From positions 62,001 to 126,000 of the forward strand of contig CAVTWT010000010.1 of the NCBI GenBank assembly GCA_963738425.1: a stretch of 64,000 nt of DNA, read 5' to 3'. How positions within the stretch are numbered: the stretch's first letter is position 1; each line of letters starts with the position of its first letter. Below are positions 28,174-35,815 of this stretch, piece after piece. The position numbers and the translations under genes are program-made. The stretch comes from CADEEN01 sp963738425 (GTDB taxonomy: Bacteria; Pseudomonadota; Gammaproteobacteria; Burkholderiales; Burkholderiaceae_C). The notes under the pieces are model-generated. The model ran no database searches and was not told the DNA's origin. It worked only from the letters and a program-made list of their open reading frames with translations.

Positions 28174-30132
28174 TCAACGGACTTGCTGGTCGCGCGTGCG
28201 GCGCGGCCCTTCGCCGCGGCGGTCGTCGTCGCGATCCTGGGCACGCTCACGTTCACGCTCGCGCTCGCGTTCCCTCGCCTGACCCGGCTGACCTGGTTGC
28301 ACGGGCGCTTGCACCACCGCCGGTGGCGTCACGGCCGGCCGCTGCGCAGGTGGCGCGGCTTGCACCACTGGGGCTGTCGGCGGCACCACCACCGGCGCAA
28401 CGACGCGACGCTCGCCTCGAGGTTCGCGCTGGTCACGCTCATGGCGCTGGTCTCGTGATTCACGCTGGCGCTGCGGCACGCTGTCGCGCTGCACCGGCTG
28501 TTGAACCGTCGGCTGACCTTGCGGCGACACAGACGGCGGCAAGGGTTGTGGCACGCGTTGCGCGGTCGTCGGCGGCGCCACGGTACGGCCCGTCACCACG
28601 CCATTGCGCTGCTGCTCGGCCGGGGGCACGCGATCACCGCGGGTGGCCTGGCCGCCATCGGCGGGCGTCGACCCGCCAGCGCGGGCTGCCGCACCACCCC
28701 ATGGCGCGGGTCGCACGGCGCCGGGCGCGGCGGGCACAGCACCACCAGGTGCCGCGACCACACGCGCCGCGGGCGGTGCCGGCGGCGCCGGCGGCACGAA
28801 GGCGGTGCGGCCCTGCGCGCCCTGCACCGTGCGCGCTGCCGCGCCCTGCCAACCGGCAACCGTGCGGTTGTCCACCGGCACGACGACGCGGTTGTTGATC
28901 GGCTGGCGAGACTGCATCACGCCCTGCGGCACCACCGTCACGCCACCGGCCACGCCCTGGTTGGTGTACATGATCGGACCGGTCGGCACGGTGCGCTCGT
29001 AGCGCGGGTTGGGTCCATGCCAGCGGCCATGCGTGCGGTTGACGTTGCGCACGTAGACGTTGGTGACGCTGTAGCTCGGGTAGTAGATCTCGCGCGGCGA
29101 CAGCGGCACCCAGCCGACAGCGGGGCCGCCGATGTTGATGCCGACGCTGATGTGAGGGCCGCCGAACCAGGCAACGAGCGCCGGCGCGTAGACCGGGCGC
29201 GCCACGTACTGGCCCGGGGCCCAGCCCCAGCGGCCGCCATAGCTCACCCAGCGCCCATAGTGGAATGGCGCGAAGCCCCACGGCGCGTCGTCGACCCAGG
29301 TCCAGCCATAGCGGCGCGAGTGCACCCACTGGCCGTAGCGGTAAGGCGCCCAACCGGCGACGACCACCGTCGGGTACCAGACCGCGCCGTACTCGGGGTG
29401 GCGGTCCCAGCGGCCATGGCGGTCGAGGTCGTCGGCGCCGGTCATCTCGTCGGAGACATAGCGATTGCGATCGCGAGTGTCTTCACGGTCCTGGCGCGCC
29501 ACCCAGTCGCCGAAGCGGTCGTTGTTCGGCGTCGCCCAAGCGTAGTGCGTGACGCCGCGCTCCTGCCAGAACTCGGCGCGCTGACCGTCGTTGAGGGTGA
29601 ACACGCTGTCGCTGGCCTCGAAGCGCATGGCGCCGGCCATGGTTTCGCCGAGGCTGCTGTTCTGGCGCACGTCGATGCGGTAGTGACCCGGGCGCAGCGG
29701 CTCGTAGCGGCCGTCTTCAGTGACCACCGCGAACTCACGCGCCGACTCGCCACTGCGCACGCGCAGGGCCACGCTGCCGCCGTGCAGGCGAACGCGCACG
29801 CGGGCGTCGTCCAGCTGCGTGAACTCGATGTCGGTGGCGCCGTCCAGGCGCAGCGTGGCAGCGCCGATCTGTACTTCGGCACGGCCACCCTGCTCGGCAG
29901 AAATGCGGTCCCCCTCGGTGACGGGCAGGTTGCGGCGGGCCTGCACCCACTCGCCCTGCTCGTCGTCGAACAACCAGATGTTGCCGTCGGTTTCGGCGAT
30001 CCGGCCGACGCGTCCCGGCGGGTCGGCCCAGGCGGTGCTGCTGGCCGCCAGGGCCAGGAAAGCGAGGGTCAGCGCGACGAGGCTGTGCAATGCACGCTTG
30101 GCTGAGGGAATCTGCGAGACGGCGGATGACAT
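28174..30132 (-). CDS. Exported FecR-domain / DUF6600 protein with low-complexity tail
   Basis: This 652-residue protein starts at ATG 30132, which follows GAGGAG at 6 bases. A signal peptide (to about TAWADPP) precedes a FecR-like beta domain with NLPVTEGDRISAEQGGRAEV. The middle (about 230-340) has a Trp/Tyr-rich repeat pattern typical of DUF6600: GWAPYRYGQWVHSRRYGW, then WVDDAPWGFAPFHYGRWV, then RWGWAPGQYV. The last 250 residues are Pro/Ala/Gln-rich and end in an Arg-Glu alternating stretch and a basic tail. It is probably periplasmic or surface-located. No function is established to my knowledge. The convergent end is 3 bp from tesA. Confidence 0.8.
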   Translation of the reverse strand: MSSAVSQIPSAKRALHSLVALTLAFLALAASSTAWADPPGRVGRIAETDGNIWLFDDEQGEWVQARRNLPVTEGDRISAEQGGRAEVQIGAATLRLDGATDIEFTQLDDARVRVRLHGGSVALRVRSGESAREFAVVTEDGRYEPLRPGHYRIDVRQNSSLGETMAGAMRFEASDSVFTLNDGQRAEFWQERGVTHYAWATPNNDRFGDWVARQDREDTRDRNRYVSDEMTGADDLDRHGRWDRHPEYGAVWYPTVVVAGWAPYRYGQWVHSRRYGWTWVDDAPWGFAPFHYGRWVSYGGRWGWAPGQYVARPVYAPALVAWFGGPHISVGINIGGPAVGWVPLSPREIYYPSYSVTNVYVRNVNRTHGRWHGPNPRYERTVPTGPIMYTNQGVAGGVTVVPQGVMQSRQPINNRVVVPVDNRTVAGWQGAAARTVQGAQGRTAFVPPAPPAPPAARVVAAPGGAVPAAPGAVRPAPWGGAAARAGGSTPADGGQATRGDRVPPAEQQRNGVVTGRTVAPPTTAQRVPQPLPPSVSPQGQPTVQQPVQRDSVPQRQRESRDQRHERDQREPRGERRVVAPVVVPPTAPVVQAAPPAQRPAVTPPAVVQAPVQPGQPGQARERERERERERAQDRDDDRRGEGPRRTRDQQVR

Positions 30133-30230
30133 ATCAGCTCCTCTTGCGGCGCCGGTGTTTCCCAAGCGCCTTGGCCGGGACAACGCCGCAAGCATGGGCC
30201 GCGCCGACGAACTTGACGTTGCTTTACGTT

Positions 30231-30767
30231 TCAGTCGTCGGATGCCGGGTCCAGTTCGGGGAACAAGACGCTGGTGAAGCCGAGTTTCGTGAGATCCGTC
30301 ATGCGCGTCGGGTACAGGCGGCCGATCAGGTGGTCGCACTCGTGCTGGACCACGCGGGCGTGGAAGCCCTCGGCCTCGCGCTCGATCGGCTGGCCGGTCG
30401 GATCGAAACCGCGGTAGCGGATGCGCGCGTGGCGCGGCACCTCGCCGCGCAGGCCAGGCACGGAAAGGCAACCCTCCCAGCCCGTTTCCACTGCATCGCC
30501 CAGCGGCTCGATGACCGGGTTGCACAGCACCGTCAGTGGCACGGGCGGCGCGTCCGGGTAGCGCTGGTTGCTGGCGAAACCAAAAATCACCACTTGCAGA
30601 TCGACGCCGATCTGCGGCGCGGCCAGGCCGGCGCCGTTGGCGGCTTCCATGGTGTCGAACAGATCAACGACCAGGGCCCGCAGCTCGGGCGTGTCGAAGG
30701 CCTGGACAGGCGGGGCAATGCGCAGCAGGCGCGGATCACCCATCTTCAGAATTTCGCGAACGGTCAT
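30231..30767 (-). CDS. def: Peptide deformylase
   Basis: This metalloenzyme removes the formyl group from nascent N-terminal formyl-Met. The 178-residue product starts at ATG 30767 (MTVREILKMGDPRLL). A longer frame to 30827 overlaps the next gene's spacer and lacks similarity. The three family motifs are intact: GAGLAAPQIG (45-54), EGCLS with Cys100, and HECDH (142-146) providing two His ligands and the catalytic Glu. It is located away from fmt, so it may be one of two def genes in this genome; the main def-fmt pair would lie elsewhere. It is last in the smc-ligA-ROK minus-strand string, with a 13-bp gap. Confidence 0.94.
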   Translation of the reverse strand: MTVREILKMGDPRLLRIAPPVQAFDTPELRALVVDLFDTMEAANGAGLAAPQIGVDLQVVIFGFASNQRYPDAPPVPLTVLCNPVIEPLGDAVETGWEGCLSVPGLRGEVPRHARIRYRGFDPTGQPIEREAEGFHARVVQHECDHLIGRLYPTRMTDLTKLGFTSVLFPELDPASDD

Positions 30768-30780
30768 CGTGATGCGAAGG

Positions 30781-31716
30781 TTAACGCCACAGCCATGCTG
30801 CGCCACGCACGCCCGACGAGTCACCATGCTGGGCGCGCAGGAGCGGCGTCGTCACGGTGTCGGAGAAGACGTGGGTCGCCCAGCGGCGTGGCACGTCGGC
30901 GTACAGCGCCTCGATGTTGCTCATGCCGCCGCCGAGGACGATCGCCGACGGGTCGAGGATGTTGATGATCTGGGCGAACGCCCGGGCCAGGCGCTCGCCA
31001 TAGCGCTCGAGGCTGGCCTGCGCCGCGGCGTCGCCCGCAGCCGCGGCGGAAACGATGGCCTGTGCGTCGATCGCATCAGCACCGTGGCGCGCATGGTCGG
31101 CCGCGAGGCCCGGACCGGACAGCAGCGTCTCGTTGCACTCGCCGCGCCCGCACCAACAGCGAAGGCGCGCGACGCCCTCATCGCCTTCGACGAGCGGCGC
31201 CGGGTTGTGCCCCCATTCGCCGGCAACCCCTTGACGGCCCGCCCACGAATGGCCATCGATCGCCACACCGGCGCCGGCGCCGGTGCCGAGAATCACCGCG
31301 AAGACGACGCGCTCGCCCGCTGCGGCGCCATCGACGGCCTCACTGGCAGCCAGGCAGTTGGCATCGTTGTCGACACGCACCGGGCGCCCGAGCAGTTGCT
31401 GCAAGTCGCGGTCGAGCCCGTGGCCGTTGAGCGCCGTGGAGTTCGCGCCTTTGACCAGCCCTGTCGCTGGCGACAGGCAACCCGGGATGCCGATACCCAA
31501 CGGCAAGCCCGGCGCGCCGAGCGCGGATTCGGCGCTGCGCACGAGTGCGGCCACGGCTTGCAGCACCGCGTCGTAACCGCCGCGCGGCGTGGCCACGCGC
31601 TCGCGCAACAGGAAGCGGCCGTCATCACGCGACAGCGCCGCGATCTCGATCTTGGTGCCGCCGAGGTCGATGCCGAGTAGCGGCGTGTCGTTGTTCGCGA
31701 GACCAGAACCGCTCAT
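30781..31716 (-). CDS. ROK-family sugar kinase (fructokinase / GlcNAc-kinase type)
   Basis: This 311-residue ROK kinase opens LLGIDLGGTKIEIAAL, the phosphate-binding motif. GIGIPG, VRVDNDANCLAASE with the catalytic Asp in DNDAN, and VILGTGAGAGVAIDG follow. The zinc/ROK signature is complete: GEWGHNPAP with the metal His, then CWCGRGECNETLLSGPGL with three Cys. Specificity (fructose, mannose or N-acetylglucosamine) cannot be called from sequence alone; the GHNP segment and size suit Mak/NagK. The ATG at 31716 overlaps the ligA stop (ATGA). The C-terminus ends VRGAAWLW. Confidence 0.88.
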   Translation of the reverse strand: MSGSGLANNDTPLLGIDLGGTKIEIAALSRDDGRFLLRERVATPRGGYDAVLQAVAALVRSAESALGAPGLPLGIGIPGCLSPATGLVKGANSTALNGHGLDRDLQQLLGRPVRVDNDANCLAASEAVDGAAAGERVVFAVILGTGAGAGVAIDGHSWAGRQGVAGEWGHNPAPLVEGDEGVARLRCWCGRGECNETLLSGPGLAADHARHGADAIDAQAIVSAAAAGDAAAQASLERYGERLARAFAQIINILDPSAIVLGGGMSNIEALYADVPRRWATHVFSDTVTTPLLRAQHGDSSGVRGAAWLWR

Positions 31717-33761
31717 GGCACAGCCAGCAGCGCCTTCAGTGCTGCTTCGTCAATGACTTCCACATTGAGTTCCCGCGCCTTGTCGAGCTTGCTGCCTGCG
31801 GCCTCGCCAGCAACGACATAGTGCGTCTTCTTCGACACCGAGCCCGAGACCTTGCCGCCAGCGGCTTCGATCAGTGCCTTGGCGTCTTCGCGCTCCAGCG
31901 TCGGCAGCGAACCGGTGAGCACGAAGGTCTTGCCGGCCAGTGGCTTGGGCGTCGTATCGGCCTCGCCATCGTGCTCAGCCCAGTTCACACCCGCAGCGCG
32001 CAACTGCTCGACCACCTCGCGGTTGTGCGGCTGGTCGAAGAAGGTGCGGATGCTTTGCGCGACCACCGGCCCGACATCCGGCGCTTCCAGCAACTGCACG
32101 ACGCTCGCGTCCATCAAACGGTCGAGTGCGCCGAAGTGGCGCGCCAGATCCTTGGCCGTCGTTTCACCGACATGGCGGATGCCCAGGCCGTACACGAACC
32201 GCGCGAGCGTAGTCTGCTTGCTCTTGTCGATCGCCGCGACGAGGTTGGCCGCGCTCTTGTCGGCCATGCGCTCCAGTTGTGCCAGCGAAGCCACGCCCAA
32301 CTTGTACAGATCGGGCAGCGTCCTGATGACGCCGGCTTCGACCAGTTGGTCGACGATCTTGTCGCCCAGGTGTTCGATGTCGAGTGCACGGCGCTGCGCA
32401 AAGTGCAGCACCGCCTGCTTGCGCTGCGCCGGGCACGAAATGCCTCCGCTGCAGCGCCAGTCGACTTCATCCTCTTCGCGCACGATCTGGCTGCCGCACA
32501 CGGGACATTGGCCGCCGAGTCGCTTGTAGAGATCGAACGGCTCGCCAACGTCGGCGGGCCGCTTGTCGAGGACGACGCCCACCACCTCGGGAATCACATC
32601 ACCGGCGCGGCGCACGATCACCGTGTCGCCGATGCGCACGTCCTTGCGTCTGGCTTCGTCTTCGTTGTGCAGCGTCGCGTTGCTGACCGTCGTGCCGCCG
32701 ACGAACACCGGCTCCAGCTTCGCCACCGGCGTCAGCTTGCCGGTCCGGCCGACCTGGATGTCGATGCCGCGCAGCAGCGTCATCTGCTCCTGCGCCGGGT
32801 ACTTGTGCGCCACCGCCCAGCGCGGCTCGCGTGACACGAAACCGAGCTGCTGCTGCAGTGCGCGGCTGTTGACCTTGTAGACCACACCGTCGATGTCGAA
32901 CGGCAGCGCGTCGCGCGCCGCGGCAATCTCGGCATGAAACGCAACCAAGCCGTCGGCACCTTGGACAACGCGCCGCCGTGCATCGACCGGCAGCCCCATT
33001 GCTGCCATCGCGTCGAGCAGCCCGGCGTGCGAAGCCGGCACCGTCCAGCCCTGCACATCACCCAGACCGTACGCAAAGAACGACAGCTTGCGCGACGCGG
33101 TGATCGACGGGTCGAGCTGCCGCACCGCACCGGCCGCCGTGTTGCGCGGGTTCACATAGGTCTTCTCGCCCTTGTTGCGCTGCGCCTCGTTGAGAGCTTC
33201 AAAGTCATCGCGGCGCATGTAGACCTCACCGCGCACTTCGATCACCGGCGCGTCCACGTCAACGAGGCGCAAGGGAATCTGGCCGAGCGTGCGGATGTTG
33301 CCTGTCACGTCTTCGCCGGTCTCGCCATCGCCGCGCGTCGCTGCTTGCACGAGCACGCCCTGCTCGTAGCGCAGATTGATGGCCAGACCGTCGAACTTCA
33401 GCTCGCACGCGTACTCGACCGGTGGCGCGTCGTCACTCAGAGCCAGTTCGCGTCGCACCCGCCGGTCGAACTCGCGCGCGCCGCCTTCGGTGGTGTCGGT
33501 CTCGGTGCGGATCGACAGCATCGGCACGGCATGGCGCACCGGCTCGAAGCCATCGAGCACGCGGCCGATAACGCGCTGCGTCGGCGAATCCGCCGTCAAC
33601 AGCTCGGGATGCTCTGCTTCCAGCGCCTGCAGTTCCTGGAACAAGCGGTCGTACTCGGCATCCGGGATCTGCGGCGCATCGAGCGTGTAGTACTGGTGCG
33701 CGTGGTGGTTCAACTGCGCGCGCAGCTCGGCGGCACGTGCGGCAGCGGCGGGCATGACCAT
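31713..33761 (-). CDS. ligA: NAD-dependent DNA ligase
   Basis: This is the essential ligase for Okazaki-fragment joining, 682 residues, full length. The N-terminal Ia domain has HHAHQYYTLDAPQIPDAEYD. The adenylated lysine is Lys122 in CELKFDGLAINL. Further nucleotidyltransferase motifs include ATRGDGETGEDVT, the OB-domain segment and a four-cysteine zinc site (CPVC...WRCSGGISCPAQ). HhH repeats and a C-terminal BRCT domain (FVLTGSLPTLEREDAKALIE) follow. The start is ATG 33761; the ATG two codons on (MPAAAARA) is an alternative. The gap to the upstream GNAT gene is 43 bp. Confidence 0.97.
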   Translation of the reverse strand: MVMPAAAARAAELRAQLNHHAHQYYTLDAPQIPDAEYDRLFQELQALEAEHPELLTADSPTQRVIGRVLDGFEPVRHAVPMLSIRTETDTTEGGAREFDRRVRRELALSDDAPPVEYACELKFDGLAINLRYEQGVLVQAATRGDGETGEDVTGNIRTLGQIPLRLVDVDAPVIEVRGEVYMRRDDFEALNEAQRNKGEKTYVNPRNTAAGAVRQLDPSITASRKLSFFAYGLGDVQGWTVPASHAGLLDAMAAMGLPVDARRRVVQGADGLVAFHAEIAAARDALPFDIDGVVYKVNSRALQQQLGFVSREPRWAVAHKYPAQEQMTLLRGIDIQVGRTGKLTPVAKLEPVFVGGTTVSNATLHNEDEARRKDVRIGDTVIVRRAGDVIPEVVGVVLDKRPADVGEPFDLYKRLGGQCPVCGSQIVREEDEVDWRCSGGISCPAQRKQAVLHFAQRRALDIEHLGDKIVDQLVEAGVIRTLPDLYKLGVASLAQLERMADKSAANLVAAIDKSKQTTLARFVYGLGIRHVGETTAKDLARHFGALDRLMDASVVQLLEAPDVGPVVAQSIRTFFDQPHNREVVEQLRAAGVNWAEHDGEADTTPKPLAGKTFVLTGSLPTLEREDAKALIEAAGGKVSGSVSKKTHYVVAGEAAGSKLDKARELNVEVIDEAALKALLAVP

Positions 33762-33804
33762 GCTCAGAGTTTAGGGGCGCTGTCGTGACCTCCGCACCGC
33801 GGCG

Positions 33805-34284
33805 TCAGCCGCCCATGCGGTAGCGCTCGAAGATCACACCCTGGTACGGCTCGGCCACCACACGCAGCAGCGCCAGGCCGGCGCGCTCGAACAGCGGCCT
33901 CGACAACGGCGTCGCCCAGGCTTCGAAGCGGCGCGCGCCGTGCGTGCGTGCCTCATCCATCGCGTGGCGCAGCAAGGCACCACCGATGCCTTGGCGCGTG
34001 AGCTCTGCGCGCACATACAGCGAGTGCACTTCGGCCGTGGCACCGTGCACGGCAATGCCGCAGAAGCCCCTCGGTGTTCCGATGTCGGCGCCGCTGTCAT
34101 CGATCCATGTCCGGGCGTCGAGGATGTAGCGCGAAAACGCTGCGGCATCGTCGGTCGATCGCGCCCAGGCCTCGACCTGCTCGGGGGTGTAGACCAGCGG
34201 CCCGAGCGTCAGGGCGGTTTCGCGGTACAGGGCCGCCAGCGCCGGCACGTCGGCCGCAGCCGCGAGCCGGTACCGCAGGGTCAC
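33805..34284 (-). CDS. GNAT family N-acetyltransferase
   Basis: This 159-residue acetyltransferase has the acetyl-CoA-binding motif A in LYVRAELTRQGIGGALLRHA (R/Q-x-x-G-x-G/A) and a C-terminal LFERAGLALLRVV segment. Its GTG start at 34284 is nested in the zipA stop. The substrate is unknown; overall it resembles the YafP/ElaA-size stand-alone GNATs. It lies between zipA and ligA in an operon of cell-division and DNA genes, probably a passenger rather than a functional partner. Confidence 0.85.
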   Translation of the reverse strand: MTLRYRLAAAADVPALAALYRETALTLGPLVYTPEQVEAWARSTDDAAAFSRYILDARTWIDDSGADIGTPRGFCGIAVHGATAEVHSLYVRAELTRQGIGGALLRHAMDEARTHGARRFEAWATPLSRPLFERAGLALLRVVAEPYQGVIFERYRMGG

Positions 34285-35315
34285 TGGAACAGCCGTCGCG
34301 CCACCGCACTGCCGGCGGCCATGTCGCGCGACTCCAGGGCGCTGTACAGCGTCTTCAGCTCCGACGCGATCGTCGTGTAGTGCTGCAGCGTGATCACGCG
34401 GTCGTCGTCGTCGACCGCCGTGGCGTCCATCTCGGTGGCCAGCGCCCGGATCGCGGCTTGCCAGGTGCCAAAAGGATCGGCCGCTTCGTTCGTCTGCGCC
34501 ACGTCGAGCGACAGCGTGAAGCGGCGCACGGCGGCCTGCTGCAGGTCATCCGAGAGCGCGGCCTGCGCGTCGAACGACAGCACGAGCACGGGCGGCGATC
34601 CATCTTCCGCACCGGGCAGCACGAGCCGTCCGGGCATCGTGCCCGGGATGAAACCGTGCCGACCGGCGCATTGGTGCAGGTAGCCCACGCTCCATGCCGC
34701 GGCATTGGCCTGCAGGTGGATGGCCAGGTGCGCATCGTGCGCGCCGGCAAATCCGTCGAGCTCGCGGGCGCGGGCGCGCACGTCGAGCATGTCCGGGAAA
34801 TCAGGCACCGCACCGAGCGCGTCGGCAAAGGCCTGGGTCTTCTGCACGAACTCCGAGTACTCGATCTCGTTCAGCGCACCGCTGCGGTTGGCCAGTTGCA
34901 CGCCGGCCTGCAGTTCGCCATAGCGAGCACCGGGCTGCGGCGTTTCCCACTGCGAGGTCTCGGTGTTCAGGCCTTCGATGAAAAAAGGCTTGCCACCGGC
35001 ACGGCGAGAAGCCGGCAGGTGCGCGATCGCGGTCTCGCCCGCCACAGGCGCCTCCAGCCCGAGCGTGGCGATGGCGTCGATCAGCGCATCGACGCGCGAA
35101 CTGACGCGGCGCGCCGCAGCCGCCGCCGCCGTGCTCACCGGCAATACAGCCGCATCGCCGAGCGTCGGCTCGACGCGCTGCACCGCCGGTTCGACCGGCA
35201 TGACGATGCCTTCGGCCTTGCGTGGCAGCGCGCGGCGCGCGCTCCACCAGCCATGCCCGGCGAGCGCGGCAAGTGCGGCAGCGGCAGCAACGAGGAGGGC
35301 GACGGTCAGACTCAT
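34281..35315 (-). CDS. zipA: Cell division protein ZipA-like (FtsZ-binding)
   Basis: This 344-residue protein has one N-terminal membrane anchor (SLTVALLVAAAAALAALAG, 2-20), a charged/Ala-rich linker and a C-terminal globular domain of about 140 residues resembling the ZipA FtsZ-binding fold (HDAHLAIHLQANAAAWSV, then PVLVLSFDAQ and the Asp-Pro-Phe-Gly segment near the end). Identity to E. coli ZipA is visibly low. The location between smc and ligA is the usual one for betaproteobacterial zipA-like genes, and this supports the call. The start at 35315 overlaps the stop of the upstream GNAT gene (ATGA). Confidence 0.78.
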   Translation of the reverse strand: MSLTVALLVAAAAALAALAGHGWWSARRALPRKAEGIVMPVEPAVQRVEPTLGDAAVLPVSTAAAAAARRVSSRVDALIDAIATLGLEAPVAGETAIAHLPASRRAGGKPFFIEGLNTETSQWETPQPGARYGELQAGVQLANRSGALNEIEYSEFVQKTQAFADALGAVPDFPDMLDVRARARELDGFAGAHDAHLAIHLQANAAAWSVGYLHQCAGRHGFIPGTMPGRLVLPGAEDGSPPVLVLSFDAQAALSDDLQQAAVRRFTLSLDVAQTNEAADPFGTWQAAIRALATEMDATAVDDDDRVITLQHYTTIASELKTLYSALESRDMAAGSAVARRLFQ

Positions 35316-35815
35316 GTCAACAAGATGCTCATCTGCACGGCATCGTAGTACACGCCGTCGAAGCGCATCGCGTGACGCTTCAGAGCCTCGTGCTTGAAGC
35401 CGAGGCGCTCGTACAGGCGAGTCGCGCGTAGATTGTCTGCGCGCGCTTCGAGTTCGACGCGGGTGATTCCTTTGCTTCGTGCTTTGGCCAGGCAGGCCAG
35501 CAGCAGGCGCTCGCCGGTGCCCTGCCCTCGATAGGCCGCAAGCACCCCCATGCCGAGCGAGCCGCAATGCTTCACCGCATCCGCCCAAGCGGGGAAGATA
35601 TCGGCCCAGCCAATGACGGCGGCGCCGTCGAGCGCGACGAACTGCACCGCGTCGTTGGCAACGCTGTCGCGCACGAAGCCCTCGATGCGCTCCAGCGGCA
35701 GGGCCTGCGTCTGGGCGAGGTAGCGCTTCTCTTTGGCCACCGCATCGAGACAGGCGTGGAAGCCAGATGCGTGTTCGAGCGCGATCGGAACGATCTCGAT
35801 CGCGCCCGGCGTCAT
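35312..35815 (-). CDS. GNAT family N-acetyltransferase
   Basis: This 167-residue acetyltransferase has motif A SLGMGVLAAYRGQGTGERLL (RGQGTG pyrophosphate loop), followed by ARADNLRATRLYERLGFKHE, a typical motif B (NxxAxxLYxxxGF). This pattern is the RimI/PhnO/YhhY-like branch. The first residues (MTPGAIEIVPIALEHASGFH) begin at ATG 35815, overlapping the smc stop by four bases. The substrate is unknown. It is inserted between smc and zipA, two chromosome/cell-division genes. Confidence 0.87.
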   Translation of the reverse strand: MTPGAIEIVPIALEHASGFHACLDAVAKEKRYLAQTQALPLERIEGFVRDSVANDAVQFVALDGAAVIGWADIFPAWADAVKHCGSLGMGVLAAYRGQGTGERLLLACLAKARSKGITRVELEARADNLRATRLYERLGFKHEALKRHAMRFDGVYYDAVQMSILLT

